This document shows positions 7,586 to 15,739 of a stretch of 22,156 nt of DNA, in pieces. Under the pieces are notes generated by a model. The model was not told the origin of the DNA. It did no database searches and was given only the letters and a program-made list of their open reading frames with translations. Position 1 is the first letter of the stretch; every line of letters starts with the position of its first letter. Made by a program: the position numbers and the translations under genes. Origin of the DNA: Candidatus Mesolinea sp. UBA5823 (GTDB lineage: Bacteria > Chloroflexota > Anaerolineae > Anaerolineales > Anaerolineaceae); contig DICP01000119.1 in the NCBI GenBank assembly GCA_002417685.1, positions 43,728-65,883 on the forward strand, given 5' to 3'.

Positions 7586-9088
7586 CTATGGAATTATTGG
7601 AGTCGGTGGCCTTAGCGTAGGAGTAATAATAGGAGCAGGAGGTTCCGTAGGTTCCGTGGGTTCAATGGGTTCAGGGGGTTCAGTGATAATGTAGGGAGTA
7701 TGAGTAGAAGTCACCGTCCAAGTTCGTGTAATTGCCGGCGAAGGTGTGAATGTACTTGTCCCCGTATAAGTACTGCTCGGTGGAGCTTTCGTATTTGTCG
7801 CCGTCGGCCGGAAAGTCGATGTAAAGGTCATCGTCGAGGTCGCCGTCTCTGTGGGGGTCTCCGCTAGAAAAGCTATCTCTGCATCAAATTCAGTGCGAGT
7901 GGGGGAAGGGGTTGGTGTCATTGTTTCGCTTCCCAAAGCTGCTCCACCAAATATGATTGCCGTTGGCGTTCGGTTCGCGTTTCCGTTCCACGCCTGGTTG
8001 ATGGCGTACCAACCTCCCGCTGCCGCCACAACAACTAATATAACTATTAGGGGAATAATTGGCAACCCGGTTTTTCTTTTTTCTAATCGCTTCTCTTTTG
8101 AACTGACCGGTTTTGGCATGCTCGCTGGTTTGGGTGAACTAATTTTTTGCGGGGAGGCTTGCGGTTTTGGTTTTGTCTCTCTAGGTTTTTCAACAGCCAC
8201 AGCGATTGGCGCAGCCTCGTTCACCCAAGGTTTGGGCTCCGGCCGCTGGCCATATTCAGCTAAGACGCTTTGCAAAGCTTTGCCAAACTCAGCCATGCTT
8301 TGATAGCGATTTTCAGCATCCTTCGCTAAAGCTTTATAGAGTACCCTCTCCAAACTCTCTGGGATGCGTACATTATATTTCCGCGTACTGGGAATAGGAT
8401 CGTTTACATGCATCATCAAGACAGCTAAGGGCGTATCAGCAGAAAATGGCTTATTCCCGGTGACCATCTCGTAGAGTACCACGGCTAAGGAATAAACATC
8501 TACCCGTCCGTCAACTGGTTTTCCTAAACCTTGCTCCGGAGCCATATACTCGGGGGTGCCCATTCCCACACCTGTTGCCGTCAGTGTAAGCTGCCCTTCT
8601 TCCACCTCCAGAACTTTCGCAATTCCAAAATCGGTGAGTAAGGGTAGACCTGTCTCGCTGATCAGAATATTTGATGGTTTGACATCTCGGTGGATGAGCC
8701 CTTTGGAATGCGCATAAACCAGTGCATCCACGATGGGCATGAGCAATTGGATAGCTTCCCGCCAATACATGGGTTTCCCGAGCTTATCCTTGAGTGTCCC
8801 ACCGGGAATAAACGGCATGACGAGATAAGGAGATTCTTCCCAATACCCATAATCAATGATTGCGATAATATTGGGGTGCTCTAACTTCGATAGGGTCTTG
8901 GCTTCACGTTCAAAGCGTTGATTGACCCGTTCGCGAATTGCTGGCCCATATATATCCGTGCGAACGATTTTGATCGCAACGTAGCGCTCGAGCCTAGTGT
9001 CGAGTGCTTTATATACCACAGCCATTCCCCCTTGACCTAACTTTTCAATAATGTGATATTGATTAATTTCAAATCCGCTGAAGTCCAT
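7586..9088 (-). CDS. Transmembrane PknB-type Ser/Thr kinase with Thr/Pro-rich outer tail
   Basis: 500 aa from the ATG at 9088, preferred because GGAG lies 9 nt upstream; an in-frame ATG at 9103 would add five residues but has no ribosome binding site. Kinase domain about 10-280: glycine loop GQGGMA near 18, Lys40 in VAIK, H133-R-D135, D153-F-G155, and GTPEYMAPEQ. This is an RD kinase with all catalytic residues. A basic, Pro/Lys-rich linker (about 285-340) leads to one TM helix (341-362). The rest, about 140 residues, is predicted outside the cell: low-complexity Thr/Pro/Ser ending in EP-repeats. It has no PASTA or other folded sensor domain. The tail resembles wall-spanning stalks. It lies between the YukD-FHA gene and the NHL gene and is the best candidate to phosphorylate targets read by the two FHA proteins of the locus. 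Confidence 0.92.
   Translation of the reverse strand: MDFSGFEINQYHIIEKLGQGGMAVVYKALDTRLERYVAIKIVRTDIYGPAIRERVNQRFEREAKTLSKLEHPNIIAIIDYGYWEESPYLVMPFIPGGTLKDKLGKPMYWREAIQLLMPIVDALVYAHSKGLIHRDVKPSNILISETGLPLLTDFGIAKVLEVEEGQLTLTATGVGMGTPEYMAPEQGLGKPVDGRVDVYSLAVVLYEMVTGNKPFSADTPLAVLMMHVNDPIPSTRKYNVRIPESLERVLYKALAKDAENRYQSMAEFGKALQSVLAEYGQRPEPKPWVNEAAPIAVAVEKPRETKPKPQASPQKISSPKPASMPKPVSSKEKRLEKRKTGLPIIPLIVILVVVAAAGGWYAINQAWNGNANRTPTAIIFGGAALGSETMTPTPSPTRTEFDAEIAFLAETPTETATSTMTFTSTFRPTATNTKAPPSSTYTGTSTFTPSPAITRTWTVTSTHTPYIITEPPEPIEPTEPTEPPAPIITPTLRPPTPIIP
7641..7685 (-). repeat. Five tandem 9-bp repeats coding (E-P-x) units
   Basis: Five back-to-back 9-bp units, GGTTCCGTA, GGTTCCGTG, GGTTCAATG, GGTTCAGGG and GGTTCAGTG on the plus strand. 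In the kinase frame they encode an alternating Glu-Pro-x stretch near the C-terminus. Copy number could vary by slippage without breaking the frame. Confidence 0.85.
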
Positions 9089-9232
9089 TGATTCTTTCTC
9101 CATAGCAGTTAATAAAATAAATGCTGTAGGATTATTGGCGATAATCTTAATGGTTGCCGTTTAGATTTTAACATGCTAACGTGATAATAATTAAGGGAGG
9201 ATTCTAGTCTAAAAATTATATAAGTGCCTTAA

Positions 9233-9808
9233 TTATTTTACTCTAAATTGTAGTTTAACGCCCTGATCAATCGGTCCAAAACACACTTCATCTCGAGATC
9301 GCAGGGTAACAGAATGTCCATTTTCAATTTGCACACCATTGACAAATGTGCCATTCAGGCTGCCTGCATCCTTGATGAAATAATCGTTCGAGATACGGGA
9401 AATGATGGCATGATTTCGTGAGACAACTTTATTTGTATCTAATGGACTTAGGTCGATATCAACGTATTTTTCAATTGTATATCTACCGATAATTGTATTT
9501 TCCCTCAACGGGAATTCAGTACCATTTTTTGCAATTAAATACCCCATGTTTTTTAAATTAACCATGCTAGGGAGTAAGGACAAATCATACCCATTCAGGA
9601 TAGAAGCTTGCTGCAGGGTTTGAGAGCCAGGAATGCGCACGGTCTTTCCATCTTCTATAAGAGATAACTCATAGGAATTCATCCCATCCGTTGGCAGGTT
9701 TAGCGCTTTACTTAAAGAATCAACTAATAAACGCACAGGGATATTATCCGGAAGCACTAAATCCCATTTTTTATTCTGGAAATGCAACACACAGATAACT
9801 TCACCCAT
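9233..9808 (-). CDS. YukD/EsaB ubiquitin-like domain fused to an FHA domain
   Basis: 191 aa, starting 2 nt after the stop of the EccC gene, so translational coupling is likely. Residues 1-85 match the YukD/EsaB ubiquitin-like pattern: strand ICVLHF, strand WDLVLPDNIPVRLLVDSL, a helix ending KALNLP, then SLIEDGKTV and a final strand GYDLSLLP. Such domains are type VII components (EsaB, YukD, the N-terminus of EccD). Residues 95-191 are an FHA domain with intact phosphothreonine-binding residues: G108-R109, S130-R-N-H133, N152-G-T, N157-G158. No membrane helix. Known systems keep these domains apart: Firmicutes EssC carries FHA domains at its own N-terminus, and this EccC has none. The fusion may therefore supply in trans the FHA function missing from the ATPase. 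The domain calls are firm; the role is inferred. Confidence 0.88.
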   Translation of the reverse strand: MGEVICVLHFQNKKWDLVLPDNIPVRLLVDSLSKALNLPTDGMNSYELSLIEDGKTVRIPGSQTLQQASILNGYDLSLLPSMVNLKNMGYLIAKNGTEFPLRENTIIGRYTIEKYVDIDLSPLDTNKVVSRNHAIISRISNDYFIKDAGSLNGTFVNGVQIENGHSVTLRSRDEVCFGPIDQGVKLQFRVK

Positions 9809-9810
9809 GT

Positions 9811-12800
9811 TTATTGCTTGACCACCATGTTCTTAGCTAACGCGTTAATCTGCTCAGGTTGGATGAAAGGAATTTGTATATATTCGACTTTACCTTTTCT
9901 TACTAAAAAACCGCGACCTATGGGTAAATTATTTCCAGTAGAAATGTTATAAGACTTACGCATTTGTGATGTAATGCGAACATTAAACCATTGAGAATCA
10001 TTATCATCCAAAGAGAAGAATATGCCAGTTTGGTTTTGTTGAAACAGCTTAATCAAGGTAGAAGAATAAGAATAAGATCCTTTCAAATTTCCTACCATAT
10101 CGGCAATCATAAAAAGGTAATGGCTATGCGAGGTTTGAATCAATGCCTCCGCTAATTGGTCTAATGCTTTGATCAAAGGCTGATTATTATTCGCATAAGG
10201 CATTCCTATATCATCAATAATTAAAACCTTATATACCTTGGGTTGCTCTTCCAAACTAGAGGGAAAAGATTTGCATTTTTCAATTATTGCATCTATATCA
10301 GCAGCAATTTCAACCCCAGGAAAATTACCATCTATCTTCAAAAGAGGTCCTTTCTTAAATGTTATGCAAGTAACTTGAGTCTGAAGAGCTTCGCAGGCGT
10401 TGAGTTGGTAAATAAAATTTAATAAGAACGCTGTTTTCCCTGATTGCCTTGGTCCTAGGATTGTCCAAAAAGGTAATTCATTTAACGGATCGATAAACAC
10501 GGGATCAAAATTGTCAAATGCTAATCCTAATGGAATCTTAGTTTCATCTCCTAACTCATTATTGATACTGAGATATTTATTGAAATCCTCCACAGTCAGC
10601 ACATCTTTCATTGCCTCAATCTTCTTAGGAAGATTTTGGTCCTTACTAATTGACATCATGCGGTTACCAAGTTCCTGCACCACCTTTTTAACTTCCAGGA
10701 GGTCTTTTTCACTGTTCTGTACACTCAAGCTCATTTCATTAAGGCTAAAATCTTGACCACTTAGCGCTTTATTAGGGAACGCGACCTGGCATTCTGCAAT
10801 TCCATCAGACAAATAAAAACCGCGGCCTTCAGTTCTGAGTGATAATGGTGGGACAATTGTATTTAATACATCGGTATAGTCTTGTTTTTCTGCCATTTGA
10901 AGAGCAATTCTTAGCGGAATATTCCCTCCTAACGTACGCGGCAATTCAGAGCCACGATTACTCGAGATAATTACATGAATACCAACAGAGCCGCCAAAGC
11001 GAATAAACCGACCCAACTCATCGGATTGATCGGGATATTGTTGGCGGAAATCAGCCACATTATTGATAAATATGTATATATCTGGCAGCCCTTTAATTCT
11101 CCAATCGGTTTCCGTTCTGGTCTTAATCTCTTCACCTAAAAATCTAAATAACCGATCTATTTTTTCGCTTTCATCAGGTTTAATGACTGCTCCAGTATGA
11201 GGCAGCGCTTCTAAGCAAGACAATGCACCCGTGCCAAATTCTAAAACATAGAAATGTGCCAATTCCGGAGAATGCGTAAGCGCTATAGAAGTTGCGATTG
11301 TAATTAACGTGAAAGATTTACCACTGCCAGGAGAACCAACAACCCATAATGAACCCCCACTTTCATTAAAGTTAATGCTAAAAGCACGTTGCTGACATCG
11401 AGACGGGATGTCCAGAAAGCCTGTGGGGATGATATTACGCTCTCCCTTTCCTCTTACCCAATCATTGCCATCGAATATACTATAATAATCTGTTGAAGCT
11501 AACACGCGTGAAAGGGGAATAGCTACAGGCATCGGCTCCAAGTAAATTGGATTTGCTTTCGGATATCCCAAGCGTGAAGCTGCATCTTTAATTAGAGCCA
11601 TAAGAGCATCAAGCTCAGTAACAAATACAGAATCACTACCTGTTTTTTGTTTAGGGTCATAACGAAACAGGGGTTTCTTCATGCCATCCGGAGTGAAAAT
11701 AGAAATCGAATAGTCTCCGACTTCATTTTCATCTTGATTACCGGCATTAGCCGGTAAGCCTGCATAGGCACCTCTAATGGTCGTAACCTCATTTTTAACT
11801 TTTACATATCCGTGACCTCTGCCCAGTGGCACAGGGTAATTCCGGCCTATCAAACTCATTTCTTCTTGTCGGTTCACCTTTAATAAAACATACCAGCCGA
11901 CATTAGCCTTTAATGAATCAACAGCAGAATTGACTTCTTGGTTAGCAAGAAAAAAATACATTCCAAACGCTCGGCCCTGCCGCCCTAATTCACGTAACCG
12001 ATCTACTAGGTTAGGCAATATATTGATACCTTCAGCAAATTCATCAATTACCACGAGCAAATGAGGTATCGCTTCATCTGGGAAGCGACGATTATATTCC
12101 CAAATATCCGAAATTTTTCCTGCAGAATCAAAAATAATCTTTCTTCTGGAGAGTTCATTCTCAAGCGCTTTAAGCGCTCGTTCGGCTAAGGCAGGTGAAA
12201 GATCGGTAATCATTCCTACTGAATGTGGCAAATCGCTGACTTTTTTGAGCTCAGCCGCACCCGCCTTAAAGTCCATGAATAAAAAGTTTATTTGACGTGG
12301 AGAATACCGATGTGCAGCCGCTAGCACCATGGACTGCATAAAAATGCTTTTTCCTGACCCCGTCGTACCAATCATCATTGCGTGATAAGCACCTTTTCCC
12401 CCCAATGTTTCAGGACGAAAATCTATTTCATAAGTCGACAGACCTGTTCTATCAACATACTGCCCAACCGGGAGTAACATTTGATCATTGTCATGGGTAT
12501 TTACACGCCAGTTGGAAATAATGGTATCAATATTGAGTGGATCTTCATTTAAGATTGATGTAATCCTAACAGTGGAGGGCAAGACAACACTTCTTTCGCC
12601 ACCAGCAACAACTAACCCAGCAAGTTTCCGGGAAAGTTTTAATGCATCTTTGCCTTTAAATATCTCGGGAACCCCATGAAAAATGTTGCCTGATCCGGTT
12701 GATTCAATTGATTCGATATAATGAAGTTTATTCTTTTGATCAACCTCGGCACGGGCTCGACAGGTCCGAGGAACTTTTTCATCTGAGATAAAAATTAGAA

Positions 12801-13875
12801 AAATCCCAACCTGAAATCCTTCGGCAGCAATCCGCGCTATATCAGGAGTCTGACGTACAGCTCCTAAATCGTCTAAAATGACAATAATAATAGGCCGCGG
12901 CAAAGTAGATACATTTGAACTATAACTGCGAACGGTTTCTAACCTTTGGAAAAATATATTTTTTAAGTTATCCACAAAATTGTTAATACGATCATTTTCA
13001 AATAGAAGATGAGGTATTTCATTTCCCGGATCAACAGCGCGTGTATGTGGGAGCCAGCGCATCCATTCCCAGTCATCCGCTGCTTTTGGATGATCTGAAA
13101 CTACAAATATTTCAACGTCCTCCGGGGAATGGTGTACAACCACATCTGCCAACAACCTTCTCACCAATTCCAGTCGATTATCTTGGTCCGCAGAGCAAAC
13201 CGCAAGACTACCGACACGTTTTAAGTCCACTAAGAACGGTAAATCGTCTATTTTTTTGTATCGCTCAAGCAATTTAGAGGAATATTCATCCAACGGATCT
13301 GGATTAGATGCAAAGTTGGAAGCTTCTATTTTAAATGAAGGACTGCCCTTACCGCGGCCTAATCGAATTGTAAGAAAGTCTGCATCATCAGGTCGTCGCC
13401 ACCACAATCTTTTATCTTTTCCTGCAGCCACGCCAATGGAGTAAGTAACTCTAATATCTGGGAATTGTCTGTCAAGAGCATTGCGCTGTGACCTAACCAG
13501 CTCTTCGAGATAGGACTGAATCTGTGCAATGGTTTGTTTATATTTTTCTTCTCTTTCAATAAGAGCTTTTTTATATTTTTTCTTCTGACTGTTTATATTA
13601 ATAAGATTAGCTAAAGGAAGACCCAAACCCATCATCAAAGATGGAATTAAGATCACAGGATTAAAACCACCTGATGATATTAAACCAGCAATAACATTGC
13701 CTAAAATCATTACTGAAGGGGGAAGGATGAACATCAGCATGTTCGGGCTTGCTGGTGGACTGGGTTGTTGAGGGGGCGGTGGAATCTTAATGACTTCATC
13801 AGGAAGATGGTATGGCTCTCGCATCGCAATGTTATGTAGTATTCTTCCATTTTGTGGGGATTGCTTGTTTGCCAT
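9811..13875 (-). CDS. eccC: EccC/EssC-type type VII secretion ATPase (FtsK/SpoIIIE family)
   Basis: 1354 aa. Start ATG at 13875 with AGGA 8 nt upstream. A proline-rich N-terminus precedes two membrane helices (about 46-67 and 71-92). The region after them has the LWWRRPDDADFLTIRLGRG motif characteristic of EccC proteins. Three P-loop domains follow. The first has Walker A GTTGSGKS near 502 and Walker B LLVVIDE near 605; the second has GSPGSGKS near 845 with a weakened Walker B (IYIFINN); the third has GPRQSGKT near 1139 and VLIIDD. This fits the known pattern in which the first ATPase drives transport and the distal ones bind substrates. The length and three-domain layout match EssC or fused EccCa-EccCb, but there are no N-terminal FHA domains. 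It is the first gene of the minus-strand locus and the motor expected to export the WXG100 proteins downstream. Confidence 0.95.
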   Translation of the reverse strand: MANKQSPQNGRILHNIAMREPYHLPDEVIKIPPPPQQPSPPASPNMLMFILPPSVMILGNVIAGLISSGGFNPVILIPSLMMGLGLPLANLININSQKKKYKKALIEREEKYKQTIAQIQSYLEELVRSQRNALDRQFPDIRVTYSIGVAAGKDKRLWWRRPDDADFLTIRLGRGKGSPSFKIEASNFASNPDPLDEYSSKLLERYKKIDDLPFLVDLKRVGSLAVCSADQDNRLELVRRLLADVVVHHSPEDVEIFVVSDHPKAADDWEWMRWLPHTRAVDPGNEIPHLLFENDRINNFVDNLKNIFFQRLETVRSYSSNVSTLPRPIIIVILDDLGAVRQTPDIARIAAEGFQVGIFLIFISDEKVPRTCRARAEVDQKNKLHYIESIESTGSGNIFHGVPEIFKGKDALKLSRKLAGLVVAGGERSVVLPSTVRITSILNEDPLNIDTIISNWRVNTHDNDQMLLPVGQYVDRTGLSTYEIDFRPETLGGKGAYHAMMIGTTGSGKSIFMQSMVLAAAHRYSPRQINFLFMDFKAGAAELKKVSDLPHSVGMITDLSPALAERALKALENELSRRKIIFDSAGKISDIWEYNRRFPDEAIPHLLVVIDEFAEGINILPNLVDRLRELGRQGRAFGMYFFLANQEVNSAVDSLKANVGWYVLLKVNRQEEMSLIGRNYPVPLGRGHGYVKVKNEVTTIRGAYAGLPANAGNQDENEVGDYSISIFTPDGMKKPLFRYDPKQKTGSDSVFVTELDALMALIKDAASRLGYPKANPIYLEPMPVAIPLSRVLASTDYYSIFDGNDWVRGKGERNIIPTGFLDIPSRCQQRAFSINFNESGGSLWVVGSPGSGKSFTLITIATSIALTHSPELAHFYVLEFGTGALSCLEALPHTGAVIKPDESEKIDRLFRFLGEEIKTRTETDWRIKGLPDIYIFINNVADFRQQYPDQSDELGRFIRFGGSVGIHVIISSNRGSELPRTLGGNIPLRIALQMAEKQDYTDVLNTIVPPLSLRTEGRGFYLSDGIAECQVAFPNKALSGQDFSLNEMSLSVQNSEKDLLEVKKVVQELGNRMMSISKDQNLPKKIEAMKDVLTVEDFNKYLSINNELGDETKIPLGLAFDNFDPVFIDPLNELPFWTILGPRQSGKTAFLLNFIYQLNACEALQTQVTCITFKKGPLLKIDGNFPGVEIAADIDAIIEKCKSFPSSLEEQPKVYKVLIIDDIGMPYANNNQPLIKALDQLAEALIQTSHSHYLFMIADMVGNLKGSYSYSSTLIKLFQQNQTGIFFSLDDNDSQWFNVRITSQMRKSYNISTGNNLPIGRGFLVRKGKVEYIQIPFIQPEQINALAKNMVVKQ

Positions 13876-13888
13876 TTTAATTTTCCTA

Positions 13889-13917
13889 ATAATTCGCCCT
13901 TATAATTCGATAATTCG
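13889..13917. repeat. Three ATAATTCG octamers at the eccC promoter
   Basis: Identical ATAATTCG copies lie at 13889-13896, 13902-13909 and 13910-13917, just before the eccC start and overlapping its candidate -10 and leader. Three same-direction copies in 29 bp suggest a regulator binding site. Confidence 0.6.
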
Positions 13918-13926
13918 AAGGAACAA
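13899..13926 (-). promoter_or_regulatory. Candidate promoter of the secretion locus
   Basis: On the minus strand TTGTTC (13921-13926) and TATAAG (13899-13904) are 16 bp apart, giving a short leader of about 17 nt before the eccC ATG. The octamer repeats overlap the -10 and spacer, so a bound protein would block this promoter. An alternative extended -10 (TGCTATATAA) lies farther upstream in the inverted repeat. Confidence 0.45.
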
Positions 13927-13966
13927 ATAATAACGGATTAGGTATTATTCAATACAATTGTGAAGC

Positions 13967-14008
13967 TGCTATATAAGTTCGTCATAGCTCCTTTTTTCTT
14001 ATATAGCA
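13967..14008. promoter_or_regulatory. 11-bp inverted repeat in the divergent eccC/rpsU gap
   Basis: TGCTATATAAG (13967-13977) and its exact complement CTTATATAGCA (13998-14008) are 20 bp apart. Each arm reads as an extended -10 (TGnTATA) on its own strand. The 270-bp gap 13876-14145 holds this dyad, the octamers and the rpsU promoter, and no gene. Confidence 0.5.
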
Positions 14009-14053
14009 CTCAAACCAATATTATAATAATTGTTCCCCTCGACTAGAGTTTTT

Positions 14054-14082
14054 TTGTTGGTACCAATTAGTTATAGTATAAT
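14054..14082 (+). promoter_or_regulatory. Strong promoter of rpsU-infA
   Basis: TTGTTG (14054-14059), a 17-bp spacer and a perfect TATAAT (14077-14082). The predicted start is near 14089, leaving a leader of about 57 nt before rpsU. Confidence 0.75.
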
Positions 14083-14145
14083 GTACTTTCATGCAAAATG
14101 TTATCGATCAATTCTATTCTATAGCCGGATTGGAGGTGAATGCTA

Positions 14146-14340
14146 ATGGCAAGTGTAACATTGAGATCCAATGAATCTCAGGATTCCTTGGTGAAGCGCT
14201 TTCGTAAGAAAGTGGTAAAGAGTGGTGTGCTCAGCACCGTACGGCGAAAACGCTGGTTCATCTCCAAAGGCGAACAAAAACGCATGGATAAGAAAAAGGC
14301 GATGCGCCGCTCTTATCGTAATAAGTCGTACCCAAGTTAG
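14146..14340 (+). CDS. rpsU: Small ribosomal subunit protein bS21
   Basis: 64 aa, highly basic. The N-terminus MASVTLRSNESQDSLVKRFR and the following KKVVKSG...RRKRWF are typical of bS21, which sits on the 30S platform near the anti-Shine-Dalgarno end of 16S rRNA and helps initiation. I chose the ATG at 14146 over the one at 14140: the GGAGG at 14132-14136 is 9 nt away instead of 3, and family members begin MASVTLR. The C-terminal half is Lys/Arg-rich and helical as expected. It is followed 22 bp later by infA under one promoter, pairing two factors that act on the initiating 30S subunit. Confidence 0.95.
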   Translation: MASVTLRSNESQDSLVKRFRKKVVKSGVLSTVRRKRWFISKGEQKRMDKKKAMRRSYRNKSYPS

Positions 14341-14362
14341 CCCACAGTTAGAAAGAGGTTTT

Positions 14363-14614
14363 ATGGCGAAAGAGGAAGAGAAGATCCTCGTCGACGGGAC
14401 AATCATAGAAGCTTTACCCGGAACCCAGTTCCGTGTGCGCCTGGATAATGGCCACGAAATTATTGCCTACCTCTCTGGCAGGATGCGCCGATACTATATC
14501 CGCATCTTGTTGGGGGATGCAGTCAGAGTGGAAATGTCCCCTTATGATATGAACCGCGGCCGTATCGTTTACCGTCAACGCCGCGAAGGATCTTCCAATT
14601 TGGAAGAAGCTTAA
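14363..14614 (+). CDS. infA: Translation initiation factor IF-1
   Basis: 83 aa, slightly longer than the usual 72 because of a short extra C-terminal tail (RREGSSNLEEA). It is a single S1/OB-fold: MAKEEEKILVDGTIIEALPG, then FRVRLDNGHEIIAYLSGRMR, YYIRILLGDAVRVEMSPYD and RGRIVYR, all close to the bacterial IF-1 pattern. It binds the 30S A site next to h44 and works with IF-2 and IF-3. GAAAGAGG ends 4 nt before the ATG. It is the second gene of the rpsU operon and ends 14 bp before a strong terminator. In many bacteria infA lies in the ribosomal protein/secY cluster, so this pairing with rpsU could mean a second infA elsewhere. Confidence 0.96.
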   Translation: MAKEEEKILVDGTIIEALPGTQFRVRLDNGHEIIAYLSGRMRRYYIRILLGDAVRVEMSPYDMNRGRIVYRQRREGSSNLEEA

Positions 14615-14628
14615 TAGCATCAACCGTT

Positions 14629-14658
14629 ATAGCCCCCTATTTTTAGGGGGCTATTTTC
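14629..14658 (+). terminator. Rho-independent terminator of rpsU-infA
   Basis: ATAGCCCCCTA (14629-14639) pairs perfectly with TAGGGGGCTAT (14644-14654) around a TTTT loop, followed by TTTC. Strong GC core, short T-run. Confidence 0.88.
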
Positions 14659-14680
14659 TGTATCTCATTCAATTCATTCT

Positions 14681-15652
14681 ATGCCGTCTCCTACCTCACT
14701 GAATCAATCTGAACATATCCGTCGCGTTGAATCTCCTGCGGATCTCCTGGCTGTCGCCGATTTAATCGAAATAGCTTTCGATCTTAAGGATGACCCTGAA
14801 GGGCAGGTCGTTATCCGCCAGATGCGCCGGGTTGCTCGCCAACGAACTCCAGCAACCATTCGTGCATTACGCGGTTCTACCGAAGGCTTTGTTTGGGTTG
14901 AGAATGATGAAATCGTCGGCAACATCACCTTGATGCACTTTCATAAATCAAGCAAGCCGCGTACCTTAATTGCCAATGTTGCTGTTGCGCCAGCTTATCA
15001 AGGGTTGGGCATTGCAACTGCCCTCACCGATTACGTTATGCGCTATCTGCATAACAAGCCAAAAGCCGAAATTTGGCTGCAAGTCCGCTCAGATAATGCC
15101 CAAGCAATCCACATTTATTCCAAGTATGGATTTAAGTTTGAGCATGCCATCGCCCAGTGGCGATACTCTCCAACAATGAATGCCGTATTCAGTGAAAGCA
15201 CAGAGGCTACATCCTTCCACCACGTTTCCCGACGACGAATTTCAGATTGGGCAGAGCAGTCAGCTTGGTTAAATGTCATTTACCCAGAAAGCACGCGTTG
15301 GTATCAAAATTTAAACTTTGCAGCTTTTTCACCTTGGGCATGGCTCAATCTAGTAAACTGGATTGAATTACCCAATCTTCAACACATCGCCTTACGTCCC
15401 AAGGGTTACTTGGCAGGTGTGCTCACTTGGCAACAAACTGCCACAAGCGCTGACCAAATCTTGTTAGCCTTACCCAAAAGCACCAACGAAGACGATTCAG
15501 CTGAGGTTCTACTTTGTTATCTTATCGAACATCTCAAACCAACGCGCGATCTTCACTTAGAATACCCGGCTGGGCGTGCGACTCGCGGGATTCAAAACGC
15601 TGGTTTTGTACTTGGTCACAATCTGGACTGGATGCGGTTTGAAAAGCTGTAA
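14681..15652 (+). CDS. GNAT family N-acetyltransferase with degenerate second half
   Basis: 323 aa. The first half (about 11-165) is a GNAT acyl-CoA transferase: motif A runs IANVAVAPAYQGLGIATAL (about 98-115) with the acetyl-CoA loop Q107-G-L-G110-I-A, and motif B contains VRSDNAQAIHIYSKYGF (about 135-151). The second half (about 170-323) looks like a diverged second GNAT lobe (YLAGVLTW strand, LHLEYPAGRATRGIQNAGF helix) without a Q/R-x-x-G-x-G/A loop, so it is probably structural or substrate-binding. The acceptor is unknown. The ATG at 14681 has no ribosome binding site and lies only 24 nt after the infA terminator stem, so the mRNA may be leaderless or arise by read-through; the next in-frame ATG is 47 codons in and would remove part of the fold. 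Confidence 0.88.
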   Translation: MPSPTSLNQSEHIRRVESPADLLAVADLIEIAFDLKDDPEGQVVIRQMRRVARQRTPATIRALRGSTEGFVWVENDEIVGNITLMHFHKSSKPRTLIANVAVAPAYQGLGIATALTDYVMRYLHNKPKAEIWLQVRSDNAQAIHIYSKYGFKFEHAIAQWRYSPTMNAVFSESTEATSFHHVSRRRISDWAEQSAWLNVIYPESTRWYQNLNFAAFSPWAWLNLVNWIELPNLQHIALRPKGYLAGVLTWQQTATSADQILLALPKSTNEDDSAEVLLCYLIEHLKPTRDLHLEYPAGRATRGIQNAGFVLGHNLDWMRFEKL

Positions 15653-15691
15653 CCATAATGCCAGCTGAATAACAAACTTGCCATTCCAGAT

Positions 15692-15726
15692 AAAAAAAGA
15701 GGACTGCGCTCTGTGGGGCAGTCCTT
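15692..15726 (-). terminator. Terminator of the 63-aa acidic protein gene
   Basis: AGGACTGC (15700-15707) pairs with GCAGTCCT (15718-15725). On the minus strand the stem is followed by a run of seven T (complement of 15692-15698). It lies between convergent genes. On the plus strand the trailing CTTC is poor, so it serves the GNAT gene weakly if at all. Confidence 0.8.
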
Positions 15727-15739
15727 CTTCAATAAACGC

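Noticed and set aside
7851..8303. 150-codon plus-strand frame opposite the kinase gene
   Set aside because: It mirrors the biased Thr/Pro/Lys codons of the kinase tail and linker; no start signal or recognisable domain.
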